Assembly: GCF_918797505.1 (NCBI RefSeq)
Contig: NC_092794.1
Location: 64,951,345 to 65,015,344, forward strand
Length of the DNA: 64,000 nucleotides
Source: Bemisia tabaci
Lineage: Eukaryota > Arthropoda > Insecta > Hemiptera > Aleyrodidae
Direction of reading: 5' to 3'
The notes under the pieces: model-generated
Databases searched by the model: none
Seen by the model: the letters and a program-made list of their open reading frames with translations, nothing else
Told to the model about the DNA's origin: nothing
Position numbers and translations under genes: made by a program
In this document: piece by piece, positions 1 to 12,768 of the stretch
Layout: every line of letters starts with the position of its first letter
How positions within the stretch are numbered: position 1 is the first letter of the stretch

Positions 1-396
1 TTCGTGATTACTCGACCCGACCAGTCACAATTGGTTGGGTAAGTTTATTTTGCTGATGTAAAAGTGAAACTATACAAGACACAAATAGGGCAAACATGGA
101 GATATAAAACTTTCGATCAGAAAGTAAGAATAGAAAAATGAAAATGAAATAGAAAAAATTAATTCAGTCCAACAATTTGAGGAGAGGACAAGTATCTCCT
201 GGTGTCGTTAAGACAGCTTATGGATACAATTCAGAAAGACTCTACAGGGGGAAACGCAATAAATAATGTAGCGATAGGATCTTATATAACATAAACTTAA
301 ACATAGGTTTTCAGGCAGGGATCTGTCCACCCCTATCCCCTCCTGTATATAATCAATAAATTAATTATTAGATAAAAAAAATTCAGAAAAACTCAC

Positions 397-726
397 CTGA
401 AATTTTTATGAAATGGGCTGAATCAGTTGCTTCGTCACACAACGCATGAAGTTTAGCTACCTGGTCGGCGTACTGATTCCGCAGGTTGTTGAAATGTTCG
501 TCAGCTGCTTTGCTTTCTGGGTAGTTGAGCCGAATTCGCCCAGCATTGACTAGTTGCGGAGTTAGGGATTCTACCTGGCCTGCAGAGTTGACTAGAGCTT
601 CAGCCAGCTTTTTGTTTCCACCACTTCCACCAGCTGCGACCATGCGACCGGTCTTGGCAGCCCGTTTTGACCAGTCAGATAGCTGATTAGCACGGTCTGT
701 GAAATTGGCCTCTCTTCCAGGCATTC
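397..726 (-). CDS. Vinc: Vinculin coding exon 11 (last visible)
   Basis: Completes Gly510 and adds codons 511-619 plus one base ([17 protein letters not shown]... to ...SAHFIKIS), domain D3. TTATTAG acceptor and GTGAGT donor at 397, so the next coding exon lies beyond the window's left edge. Confidence 0.95.
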
Positions 727-3700
727 CTAATAACAAACAAAGAATAAATAAACTTGTGATGGTACTTTTTGAGGGAAGGTTAAAATTTGGTGAGCCCGAT
801 TAGTTTGAATTTGATATTGGTGCTTTAAGAACAAATCATTACCGGTTGTGACATAAATTTATTCTAAAAATTTTAGACTTCAGTGTTCAAGAGACTAACT
901 TCAAAATCTGAGGTGAATACACTATACTTGGTAATATCGGCACCTTGAAGTCCCAAAATCTTGTGGAAAAGACCTGAGGTAAAATAAACAATAATAAAGC
1001 AGGGGTGAAGAATTTTCTCGGTTATACGATCATAATTTTGTGGCTTCTTGGGTGAGAATTGGGGGAGGCTGTGAAAATTGGAGAGGGTCTTATTTTATTT
1101 GACCCATCTTGATCGATTTTGGGGAACGAAACTGTTGAGCTCCTTGTTTTAACATACAGGCGCAATTGTGACAATATATCAAATTTTGGAGAAGGCAAAT
1201 TATAAATTGGGGAAAGCTAGAAACTTTCTACACCCCTGTAATAAGGTGACAGTACAGCGCTAAAATTTCAGAAAAGTGGTCAGTTGTGCACGACTAGGAT
1301 TCACTTTTGTAAGAAGATATTCTTCAAACCACTTTCTGAGGAGCAATGAAAGTTCTGGTACTGTTTTGAACTTGGTGCATCGGTGCACTCAACAGTTACA
1401 TCGTCTATTGAAGAATTGGAATTCAAAACCATTTAAAATCACCTCCTCATTTCATCAGGTAAAATTTCAAGTCAGAATAGTGACTGTGACTTACCTATCG
1501 GTGCATAAACAGCTTCTGTGAATAATTTTAAGGGTGTTTGAGTGTCTACAAAATCTTCAACAACTCGATTGACAACAGCGTTTTGAATACGATCCTTCAG
1601 TTCATGGAGTTTCTGTGAAAGTTGCCTGCAAAAACAGATTAGTTATTAATAAAGGATGAGAATAGAGAGGATCAATAGAATCTACTAATAATCTTGGGGG
1701 AAAAAAAAAAAAAAGGAAAGATTTAAACACAATATCAAGCTGAAAGGAAAGGAGGCAAATCTGCATTGTGTAATTAGTATCCGACTAATATGTGTTACTT
1801 GGTCCTCAGCCGGGACACCATTTCAAACTTCAACAGCACTTAATCCTTAAAAGCTATGCCTTGAATATAAGCCCTTCTTCCAACTGCATCCTTAGTTACA
1901 AAGAGACTTTCAACATGTTCCACACCTAGGATTTACTTTTTCTCCCACCATGACGGTATTCAGCAGTACACAAAAACACATGAAAGAAGCCGTTCAAGTG
2001 TAATATAAAAAAATTAATGAGGCATTTTTGCCGACTTTTTGACCTCCTTCCTTTCTTTCTCTCCTCTTGCAAGATACCTGTAAAAAAACCACTTACCTCC
2101 CACCCCTCCCTTGGAATTAACGAGACTGGCCTGCAAAGTTCTTCTCATGAGAAAATATTATATTTTAATTTTTTTTTTATGAGGCTTGCGTAAAACTAGA
2201 CTTGACCCCTCTCCTGCCCCTTGGGAAGCCCCGATAACAAACTTAAGTAGCATACAGGATATGTACTTGATAAGCCCAAAACACTATAATCGGCAGAGGT
2301 CATGGCTGTGGAAATTCTTGTTCCACCAGGTCAACATTCCCACTTAAAAAAAGAGGAAAATACATGCAGCAGGCAATTTGGCATCACGGTCATCACTAAT
2401 TTTATAGGAAAAATCGATAAAATAGATTTAGGTTAGACAATCCTGATAGAAATTGATTCAAAATGACCTTTAAACTTACTTGGCTACTTCTTGAGCTTGA
2501 GGACTGCCCCCAAGACCACGACGACATAAATCAGCTAGTTGATGGGACAAACGATCAACATCATCACAAAGAGCTAAAATTTCAGCCCTTTGAACTCCAG
2601 GTAAACCTTCAGCAACCTAAAAACCAAAATCAATGATTAGAAGATTTTAGAAATGAGAGAGCAGGGTTTCCATAATGTATTCATTTTCCGATTCCCTGAC
2701 TTCTTCCACTTTTCCCTCAGGCCAAAATTTTTAAATTAGCTAACTTTCCCTGACCTTCGAACAAAAACCTCCACTTAGATTTTTTCCTTTAAATTACACT
2801 GACTTCTGAAAGATACTGCTTACAAATTCCCCAACTTATCAAGATTGCTATGAATTTTCTGACTTTCCAGGTTTTCCAAACAGCCGGAGACTCTGGAGGC
2901 AAACAATTTAGTAACCAGATTTCAAAATATTTGAAGAGAAAAAAAATTGCGCATCAAAAGCAAGAAAATATTATTTTAGATGAGCTGCCTCCAAGCTATC
3001 TGAGATATTCTGTTAGTGAACGTGTTGATGAGAGACTCGTAGGATACTGAACTTCAATCTGGCAAGTACAAAAAAATGAACCCAAAAGGGGGAAAAATTG
3101 AAAAGCTATAGGTAGATTTACTTTGAATTAATTTATCCTTTGATTAAACAATTTGGATGAATTATTTTCAAACACTACAAGTTTGAAGATACATTCTGAG
3201 TGCGTAATAGAAGTAGTCTGGAGGCAAATCATAATTCTATCATGTGCACAATCGTGTATTAGGAGTGTGTATCAGTTACAGCTGTGGGTGCATTCACGAT
3301 CACATATTTGTGGTTAAATTCACAGCCATATTAAAAGTGAAAAAGTTCATAGTGTCTTTTGGGTTGCTTTGCTTTACTGGTGCAGAAGGAGGTGCCAGAA
3401 AAAGTCATTTTGAACTAAGCGATCTCATATTTTCAAATCTCTGTTGTGTCTTGCTGTGAGGACTTTCATACTGATCCTAAAAGAGGATGCCCGAAATATC
3501 TAATAAATCCACTGGATAATAGTACAGAAAAAAACTACCCTCTAACTTAGCTTTGAACATAAAACAGAAACAGATTTTTATTTAAAAGTCTACTTCCTGA
3601 GAAAACCGTGCAAAATTTAAGATACATAGTTGAAAAATTACAACAGAAATTGTGAGTGGTTTAAAACTTGAACCACTGATTCAATTGTGGAAAATTTTTG

Positions 3701-5428
3701 TGCCAGGGATTGTATTGGTAAATTACCTTCTTGTTTTGGTCCTGCGTCGTCAAGCATAAGTGACATAAAATCCAAATTAGAGCCTCTTATGTAGAGACAC
3801 GGCAAAGAGGAATATAACAGGTTCTGAAATGTTATACGTATTCACAAAAAGGCCTTCTTTTACACAGAGGGAATTTTTTAAGAACAAGCCAGAATTAATT
3901 ACCTATGTGCAAGGTATGCGAGTTTTATACTACCTAGTTCAGAATCTAATTAAATAGATTTGAAGGTGAGATAGATAAATATCTTGTTCATGTTTTCCCT
4001 TGTTCTAGAGCTATAACCTTAAACAACATCACGTTTTTTTAAATTTCAACCTACGCCTCTTTGATTTTTTTGATAAGTTCAAATTTTGAAGGAAAAAAAA
4101 CTGCTCACAGTTCAGTTACAACATTTTATCTGGAATCGGCCTCATATATGTAGATTAAAAGAGAACTTTTTCAACCCATTCATTTCAACTTAAAATTACT
4201 AAACTCAAATTTTGACTTTTTCCAATAATAAAACAAAATTCTTAGATGAAACGAAAAAAAGAGTAAAACTGATCCAATAATTATTTAAACATTGTCAGGT
4301 AGAAGACACAGCCTACTATAGTATGGCGTTAATGAAATGAGGGGCAACTTTTCATCCTACCTTTTTCCCTTCATCAACAATTAGTGCAATGGCCCTTTGA
4401 CCCAGGCCTTTATCATCGGAATCAGGGTGCTGCAGCCAGCGGAGTGCTTGTTCTAATCTACCAGAGACAGTATGAGCAGGTTGTTGACCTCCATACTTAT
4501 CCATGTTCACAACAGCCCGGTTTACAGCTGTATTTGTATCCTCAAGCTTATGTTCTACACTTCTGGAAAGGCTCTCCGCCTGAGGAAAAGAAAAAAAGAA
4601 ACCATTATATTCAGTCCAAAACGAAACTTAAACATTAGAAAAAGCTAAAAATTGGAATAAAACATTGAAACCAGCGGATAGTTTTAACAATATTTTTTGC
4701 AGACATAGCTCAAGCATGCTTTTTGTAATCTTGGAAGCACTTTCTTGCTGTGCTTGCAAGCAGCTTTTTCTTTTTCTTTGAAAGGTATGTATTATGAAAA
4801 ATTGATGTAAAATAATTGTACAATATGAGGTTGTAAAAAAGCTGAAAAATAATGCACTCTCTTTCTTGAGCACTAACCGACTGGATAAAGTAAATTTAAT
4901 TCGGCTGAAATGAACCGAATCACTTCAATGCTTTTTCACAATTGAATTTGACAAGATTATGAAATTTTTGGATTATCTGCGTGTGATAAAACAGATGAAA
5001 ATGAAAAAAGTGATAGTCTGCAGACATGTGAACAAACCTGAGGTGAAGTTCCTTTGCCATCTCCACGGAGTTCGCAAACGGCGTTTGTCATTGTTGTGAC
5101 TTCCGAGCAATATTTTCTGATGATTTCTTTGTCGCCTGTTAAAGATCTTTCTGCTACGACATAAGAGTGTTCAATGATTTGACGAACTGATTTCTCACCG
5201 ATACCTCCTCTCAGAGCCAATGGATCCTAAAAGCACATCCCAAAAAATAAAAAAATTATTGAATATTACATGACAGAAGAAAAATTTTAGTTGCAATATG
5301 TATTTATTATTTTTACTGATGTATGGTGAATATTCTGCATTATAATATGTGGTAATTATAAGCCCTTCTGAAATATTATGAGTATAATACACATGTCTAG
5401 ATACACTTGGAAGCTGCTGGTAGGGCTG

Positions 5429-5462
<34 letters not shown>

Positions 5463-8400
5463 TAAAAAATACTGCAATATTTACCTCCTTGAAGGCATGT
5501 GCTTCTTAAGATATAGACATCAGCATCAAATTCTTGATCCTGACCTTAAGTGCCTTATATCTCCCATAATGATCAATAAATTTATTCACAAGTTATCGTG
5601 ACTTAACTTCGCAGATCATCCCAGAAACATACCTTCCAAATCATGTTCAACATGATCCAGCGTTGCAGGCATAAAATGTGATTTGGATTGCAAAAGGTGA
5701 CTGCCTAATAAACAATACTAATGTGTTAAGGAAGAATGCTTCATGAACCATGAAAATTTACGACACAAAAAAGTCTCCTTTTGACCCAAAGAATCAAAAT
5801 TTAAAAATTTGTCCATTACCTTGAGGCACCCTAATCAAAAATTATTTCCGTTCACAACATGTTAAGGACTTCTTTATCAAATGGTAAGTGCCTGATGTGT
5901 CAAAATTCCGATTAAAATAATCGCAAGACCCTCTCCTTGGGGTGCTTGATATACTACAAAGTTGATGGAAGCGATACACAACTAGAGACTATTTCAAAGA
6001 AAATATTAGAAAGAGAGGAGGAAAAATTAATTTACCTCGAGCCAATCACGGGCAGACCTCATTTTGGCCTGAATGGCACTGTGAGCTTTCTTCATGACTG
6101 TTAAATTGTCAGCATCCCATTCATCTTCATCGTAAGTTGTAAGTTGAAGAACACGGATTATTTCATGAAGCTCATCGGTCATACGAGAAACTAAATAATT
6201 GCGATTTTCAGCGGCCTCTGATGCTTCTTTGCCTCCTAAAAAATTAGAAAAGGAGAGTGGATATGTAATGCCAGGAACAGACAGCATATTTATACCCCTG
6301 AGCAAAAAGGGACATATGGTAGCAAGACTGTTACTTCCATTTCTTTGTAAAAGACTGGAGTAACTCTTTTCAAAGGCCTGTCACAGATTTCTGGATCAAA
6401 CAATCGCACAAATCACAGTAATGAATTTAGACACTGATGCTCGTAGATATTTTCAAGAGAGAAAAATATAACTGGCGTAAAATCTTGGTACTTGGTGATA
6501 ACGAAGGAGAGTCAAAATGAAAAAAAAAAAATATTCATCGATGATGAAATCACAGGTTGATAATACACCTCTAACGAGCACAGAGGTAAAAGTTACACTG
6601 AGCAGAATGCAAATAGATCTGAAAGTTGGGAGTTTGCCAACTTTGAGCTGAGTTTTGTAAATATGCAATAAAAATATGTCATAAGAAGTCCATCAATGTT
6701 CAATTACTCGCTCTATGATACACACGAGAGCGTACGTTTGAAATTCGTTTAGGAATATCCAATCAAAATCAATGAATCTACACACTTAGTTAAACTTCTC
6801 ATATATAAAGCATTGACTGGTTATTTTGAGTGAAGCAATTCAATTTTAATTTTCTTGAGCAGGTTCCTGCAAAAAAGAACTAACTCTTAAGCTGTTACTT
6901 CTTAAGGGGAAAATAATTTATTCTATTGGTCTATATTTTGCAACTTATTACCTACAAATTTGATCTATAATTCATTGAGAGTGGTAAGCCTATTACTTTG
7001 AAATACTTGTGTACAAAATTTTAATAGTAATCAAGTCTCTAATTTATAACTTTTGATCACCTTTGTGTCAGAGATTATTAAAATAATTTTTTTTTTGCGG
7101 AAAGTTACATGGATAAATCCAATTTACCAGTCATCTCTTTCCTCACTAAATCATTACTACACCAAACCATATGGTTGTTGAAAAAAAAATACCTATATAT
7201 GAGTTCTCTGTCTCAGCTTTGTGAAGCTTCTAAGCTTCCGATGTATACTGCCAGCTTGAGTATATCTTTCTGATGCTACCTAACTTAATAGCGTACACAA
7301 TAGCTACGGTGGGAAAAAAAGAATGTTAAAACGATTAATAATACTATAAAAATAAAAATCATTGTTCCACAGAAATTACCTGACGAGAGGATGTGGATAT
7401 AGATTTTCATACTGCAAATTAAAATTGGAGCAAGAGTCTTCACTTGGTCCAAACAACGAACAAGAATTTCTCGGTGAACTTGGTGCGTGAGCTCTTTTTC
7501 TCGAGCACTGACTTTGGCTGAAACCTGCAAATAGCCATTAAATTACTATATTAGATTGAATTTGTAAAAAAAAAATGCAAGAGGATGATTATTTTCATTC
7601 AGACACTTTCTGAATTAATTGGATCTGCACTGACTTGGTATGTAATGAAACAACACATCTGTTTAAAAAAACTTGGTGCCATGATTTTAACCCAACTTTT
7701 ACTTAAATACAAGTTCATTATCGAGACTACTATGATTGGACTTGCATGATAATAATAAGAAGAATGTGTTGAATACAGATGTGAGAGAGGGATACAAAGG
7801 GATATACCTAGGAGGGTAGGAGACTTTACAATTAATTTTTTGGGCAAAAAAATCAACTACAAAAAAAAATGATTACCAAAATTAGAGAATTGGGAAGAAT
7901 CTTACCGTACTAAGACATGGACTAAGATCCTTCAAAAACTGCACTAAATCCTCCATTGTTTCAATCACTTCAGCAACCGCAAGATAGTCTAGCACTTTTT
8001 TACATTCTCTGATAATTTTGCGCACCTCTGATTCATCGAAGCATAAGACAAGAGCAGATGTTCCTTGAAGAATACCCCGAGAACCTTCAATTAACTTTTT
8101 CCTGAAAATAATTTAAAGCAATCAATGGCACTGTTGACTTGTTGACTAACTTTTGTTTCAGAATTTGATGCTTGAACCTCTTCACAAAATCAAAATTTTC
8201 AAATAATTTCCTGGCGCTTCTTTTTATACATGAAACGAAAAAACAAGAACGAAAATAATGAGAGGGCTGAGGTAGAAAAACCAATCATTTCAAAACTCAT
8301 AGTTGTAAATTTGAACTGTAAATTGTACTTTTCTGACCTCTTTTTGTTTATCTTTCAACTTAAATTTTTGCATACTCAATATTTATAGTAGCCTGGAATT

Positions 8401-11400
8401 TTTGGCAGGAGAAGATATGCTTCTACACAAGCTTGGAAGTATCCATGACTTCATTTCTTTTAAAAAAGTCATTTGATTTCCTTTCACTAGATACTGCCTT
8501 ATCTGCCTCCTCCAGCATATGGATGGTAAAACTGCAGAGATACTGGAAAAAACTGCAGAAATCTTGGTTTGCGGAATTGCAAACTTCCTGTCATACTTTC
8601 TTTTCTACATGGAAAATATTTAATATCATTTCTTGAAAACTAGTGATTTTTCCTCTCTGCATAAAGAATATTCTGTACGAACTTCAAGCCATGATGTTGA
8701 TTTGGTCTATAATCAAAAATTATAATAAAAGTGGAGATTTTGAAACATCATAACCGAGGTACATATTTTTGCAGTTTCACTGTCAAAATAATGTTTTTCA
8801 GGATGTCACTTTTGTTTCTTTAGAATAGGTACATTCGAAAACAGAACAACTATGGAAACTTCTTACTTGGATGTGAGAGAGAAGTCTGGCATAATAAACA
8901 TGCCTTTAGTTTTAAAGATTGAAAGAAGATTTAACTTCATGTCTATAGATACAAAATGAGGAAATATTATGTCTCAGGACTACAAAATACATGCTGATTC
9001 TTAGGAGCTACAGAAAATCAATGAAATAAAAAATTATGTAAAAAAATTGAAACAAAGTACACCAATATAGTAGTACAGATGCATGACAAATACTTAAATT
9101 TTTATCTTGATTCTGGTTTCATTCAATGAGCTCAAAGAATCATTATTACCTAGCAGGTCCAGAGTAAGCGTCAACTTTAAGCATTCCTGAAGCTTCCTCC
9201 AATAGTTTGGAAGCACCTTCCACCCTATGAAGAGATGCGGGCATATCTTGTTTGAGGATTGGATCGTCACTACTGTTGATGGTTTCTCTGCCAACCTGAG
9301 GCATAGAAAACAATGAAATAGAGAGGGTAAAATAAAAAATCAGCAGAAAGGGTCACCTCACAAGTAATTTACTCACTTATTCTTGTAAGAACTATCATAT
9401 CTCTGAGGTATATTTGTACAATATGTGATTAATTTCCCTTGAATCAGTCACTACGCCTTATTTTTTTTTGGTTAACTTATACTTACATGTGCCAGGACAG
9501 TCATTATTACCAACAGTTTGTCATTGTAAAACACCAATCTTTGCCATCTTTTTCGGTTGAAACCGGATTGGTCTAACAAGCTTGAGTGAGCCAAACAACA
9601 TGGTATCTTTGGCTCTTTAAAATTTAATTGAGTTCCTACATTAAGAATGGAAGCTAAGGGGCCTTTACTTCCTTCTTACAGTTAGTGGAAGAAATCAGAA
9701 TATCTCATTTTCTGACTAAGAATTGATAGTTTTTCATTTGCCTTGTTCTTAATTGCTCTTTGAGGTCTAGTCTCAATCTGGCTGTGGCCAGTAGTGGTTG
9801 AATAACAAAAGCTGCCGGGCCGAGCAAAATTGAAAATTTTGCCACTCTTCGACACCATCGCAGCTTAAAAACATTTTAATTTTAACTCACTTTGATAAGA
9901 TTTGTGACTGCTTTGCTGACAGCAAAAACTGGCCGTTCCAGATCCGGCATTGCATTCCCATCTTCACCTTCTTCATGGAGGATTATTAGACCGGACACCT
10001 ACATGAAAAAAAAAAGGATTACCATTCAAGATCATCAAGTGAAATGTGTGTTATAAATAATATTTTAGCAACTTATTTGTAAAAAAGTTGTGTAAACAGT
10101 ACTGCTATGCACAGGAAAAACGTTATATAAGCCTTCAGACGTTGCCACATTTCCTTCAATGTAAGCCAAATTTACTGGGAAAATTGTGAATAATTTCCTA
10201 GCAGTTTTTAAACAATTTTTTTTTGCAATCCAACCCACCAAAAATATCAAGAAATTTCAAGGAAAAATATACATGAGTTTCCTCAAAAGTAGATATTTTA
10301 TCAGGGGAAATTTGGCAACATTCCAATGTTCATACGGCGTTCTTCTTTAGCAGTAAGTTGCATCTGCTTTCATCTACCTACCTTGGAGGACTAGTATTGG
10401 TACCAATATTAGCTGAGCATAAGAGCATCCAGTGGTATACAAGATGTAGAGAGGGAAAAGAGAGCTTCTCAGTCAAAGATACTTGACTCGTGATGAATAT
10501 CTGGCAGTGAGATTACTCTATTTCATCATCAACATATGTGGGTCATTTGAATTTATTTTTTTTTCTTTCCGCCTACCTTACGATTTCATGAGTTGATTAC
10601 AGGAGCCAGATAGTGACACGGTAAGAGCAGAACGTAATGTTTCATTTGACATTTGGAAACTTGCCCAAACAGGAGCCAAGCTTGTGATTCCATATTTTAA
10701 AATATTTTAAAACCCTCATTACACGCTCTGCTGCTGTTGCTTCTTGATAAAATGCGACCTTCCCTTCTTAAAATTCATCTAAGTATCTCAGGTGCATATC
10801 TAGTGATTGAACACCATCTTGAAAACCAAGGGGGTACAGTTGATTTTAATTAGAGTACAGAAGCACCTCGGATAGTTCCTAGTTTTGTGGGTTGTAACTC
10901 AGACTCCTCTGAAAAATTTGAATGGTCCGCTAGTTTTCGGGAGGTAACCTGCTCCTTACAGACACTTACTTTCAATTTTTGTCGGACACATGGAAAAAAA
11001 AAAATTATTAAAATGGTAAAACTATAACAGAAACGTTCAGGAATTTTTTTTAGAAAATTTCAAAAGTTCTAATGAATGCTCAACAATCCAGCAGAATATG
11101 CATTTGGAACAGTGCACCTTAAAGTCTGACTTAAGTATATCGACTTCATAAAGTCGAAGGGATAACATTTAGAGGAGAAACTACCACCTAGGCATATTGT
11201 AGGCACAGCTAGTAAGTGAAAAAAAAATTTCTTCCTTCACTTTTGGCATGTAAATATCCTTGATTTAAAATGGCAGGCATTTAGACATTTGAAGGGAAAA
11301 AAAAGAAAGAAAAAAAAATAAATAAATATCTGTTTAACTTGATCTATTGAACTTGATCGGTGCCAATGACCGATAAAATTTCAAAATGGTAAAATGCGAC

Positions 11401-12747
11401 AGATAATCCACAATGCTGCAAATTGAGATGCATGATTTTGTAGTTTCAACATCAATAAGTACTTATATTTATTCTTTACATCTCATAGCATGAGCCCAAT
11501 TTGTCCGGTCAATTTTTCATCCAGCATTCAGTAAGTGTAGCACAAAAAAATTGAAGTATCGCAAGATAATGATAATGAAAATCAAAAGCAGATGACAAAC
11601 TAAGTTGAAACTTGAAATATTATGTCGCATAAAACTTCCTTTCAATTTTCCATCTGATCCGCAGTAACAATATTGATACTTTAGCTTAAAATGCTCCTCT
11701 GCTGAAGATTAGACTTCTATTGAAGAAAAAAATATATAGAGTTTGACAGCTTAAACCTATGAAGCAGGTCTAAATGATGAAATCCATGTGATCACAATCT
11801 TTTGCTTGGGGTAAACTACAGAGAAGAAGAAAAGAAATTGAATTGATAAGTCAGTTCAGGGTTTAAGGAAGTTAAAAATAGCGACGAGAGAATATTGACA
11901 GACGTCTGTTATTGTGAAAGTTCTCACAACAAAGCATTTCCAAAACTCAGAAAGCACAGTCAACTCAATGGGACAAGTATCAGGAAAGCCTGCCAAAAAA
12001 CTGTTTTGAAATAAGACAACAGGTATAAAAATAGAGCAGAGTAGAGTAGTGAGTATGGTCTAGAGCCGTATAAATAGTGATCAAGTTGAGACAGTACTCT
12101 CAAGTTTACAGTACTTTGGTCAGAGACTTAATTAAGTACCTAAACTTGCATACAACAGGGGAAAATAGAGGAATAAAGTTAAGGGTAATAAGAGGAAATA
12201 CATTGACTTTTTGTCATTTTCATTTTCAGGATCATCTCCTTAAAAGGGAATGTTAGAGGAAGTGTTTTGAGGTAAACTTCATTGGTTGCTCTGGATAATG
12301 ACAGAATCGTTTCCAGTGAAACAAAAGAGGAAGAAAGTGGGAGAGGAAACACTTTTATCGGCGCAGAAATAGCAAAAGAGTGAGTCATCCAATTCGTAAT
12401 AAAATTCAAATACGTGAGTGATGACAAATTTCATACTCTTTATCATATCACGCCCAAAAGTAAACAAACTGGAGCTTGCATCAGAGGCCACGAAACCGTG
12501 GAGGAACACCAACGAAGAGATACATACATAGATTTCAAGGAGATTAGAGAGAGTCGAATCCTCATGTTAAACTGTTGATTATATTAAAAAATTAATAAAG
12601 ATTAGAAGTTTCGATGATTAGTTTCAGAATCATTCGAGCACAAGTTCGTGGCGAATGCAGCCACGGTATGAGACGAGAAAACTTGCTTACCTGCTGAGCA
12701 ACAGGCTCCAAAATACTCTCGATTATTTTCGTATGAAAAACAGGCAT
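397..12747 (-). CDS. Vinc: Vinculin, N-terminal 619 codons (gene runs off the left edge)
   Basis: Vinculin is a cytoplasmic actin-linking adhesion protein that couples talin at integrin adhesions and alpha-catenin at cell junctions to F-actin. Eleven coding exons join in frame: 12691-12747, 9891-9998, 9150-9295, 7906-8101, 7380-7524, 6036-6235, 5038-5226, 4361-4579, 2480-2616, 1495-1625 and 397-726. The sum is 1858 nt, or 619 codons plus one base. The product starts [19 protein letters not shown], the canonical vinculin N terminus, and later has the family-typical segments [30 protein letters not shown] and [18 protein letters not shown]. These cover the helical-bundle head, including talin-binding D1. 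The end of the head, proline-rich linker and actin-binding tail lie to the left of the window, since insect and vertebrate vinculins are roughly 950-1070 residues. All introns are GT-AG and the reading frame is intact. Alpha-catenin is a distant relative, but the N terminus rules it out. Confidence 0.96.
1495..1625 (-). CDS. Vinc: Vinculin coding exon 10
   Basis: Completes Lys466 and adds codons 467-509 plus one base ([20 protein letters not shown]... to ...EAVYAPI). TTTGCAG acceptor, GTAAGT donor. Confidence 0.95.
2480..2616 (-). CDS. Vinc: Vinculin coding exon 9
   Basis: Codons 421-465 plus two bases ([20 protein letters not shown]... to ...SPQAQEVA). The lysine codon AA|G is split across the next intron. 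TTTTTAG acceptor, GTAAGT donor. Confidence 0.95.
4361..4579 (-). CDS. Vinc: Vinculin coding exon 8
   Basis: Codons 348-420 ([16 protein letters not shown]... to ...ALIVDEGKK), 73 complete codons of D2, with the family-typical [23 protein letters not shown] acceptor, GTAGGA donor. Confidence 0.95.
5038..5226 (-). CDS. Vinc: Vinculin coding exon 7
   Basis: Codons 285-347 ([20 protein letters not shown]... to ...DGKGTSPQ), the start of domain D2, 63 complete codons. CTTTTAG acceptor, GTTTGT donor. Confidence 0.95.
6036..6235 (-). CDS. Vinc: Vinculin coding exon 6
   Basis: Completes Gly218 and adds codons 219-284 ([18 protein letters not shown]... to ...RSARDWLE). It covers the D1/D2 boundary. 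TTTTAG acceptor, GTAAAT donor, phase 0 end. Confidence 0.95.
7380..7524 (-). CDS. Vinc: Vinculin coding exon 5
   Basis: Codons 170-217 plus one base ([20 protein letters not shown]...[11 protein letters not shown]). One of the most conserved head stretches. The glycine codon G|GA is completed in exon 6. TTGCAG acceptor, GTAATT donor. Confidence 0.95.
7906..8101 (-). CDS. Vinc: Vinculin coding exon 4
   Basis: Completes Arg104 and adds codons 105-169 ([20 protein letters not shown]... to ...SPCLST). The segment matches the D1 helices that form the talin-binding bundle. TTTTCAG acceptor, GTAAGA donor, phase 0 end. Confidence 0.95.
9150..9295 (-). CDS. Vinc: Vinculin coding exon 3
   Basis: Codons 56-103 plus two bases of codon 104 ([20 protein letters not shown]...DAYSGPA). 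This is D1 head sequence. The arginine codon AG|G is split over the next intron. The acceptor is CCTCAG and the donor is GTAATA. Confidence 0.95.
9891..9998 (-). CDS. Vinc: Vinculin coding exon 2
   Basis: Codons 20-55 ([15 protein letters not shown]...), exactly 36 codons between a TGTAG acceptor and a GTGAGT donor. It contains the first-helix hairpin of the D1 head domain and ends ...VTNLIK. The upstream intron is about 2.7 kb and contains a MITE at 10.1 kb. Confidence 0.95.
10102..10354 (-). mobile_element. Old copy of the 253-bp MITE family A in vinculin intron 1
   Basis: The ends carry diverged forms of the family A terminal repeats seen at 33.7, 35.1 and 40.7 kb, in reverse orientation. 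The right end has TGTTCATACGGCGTTCTTC followed by TTAGCAGT, and the left end has GCCTTCAGACGTTGCC. The exact right boundary is uncertain by a few bases. Confidence 0.65.
12691..12747 (-). CDS. Vinc: Vinculin coding exon 1 (start codon)
   Basis: Codons 1-19, beginning with ATG at 12747 and ending in ...VAQQ before a GTAAGC donor; phase 0. The start is fixed by the conserved MPVFHTK N terminus. Upstream, TTTAATTGTGTAG|TGG near 12768 looks like a splice acceptor, so the 5' untranslated region probably continues in an upstream exon. Confidence 0.95.
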
Positions 12748-12768
12748 TTTTGTAATTGTTCCTCCACT

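Noticed and set aside
5407..5601. Frame starting with a long phenylalanine run
   Set aside because: It is a poly-T tract in a vinculin intron.
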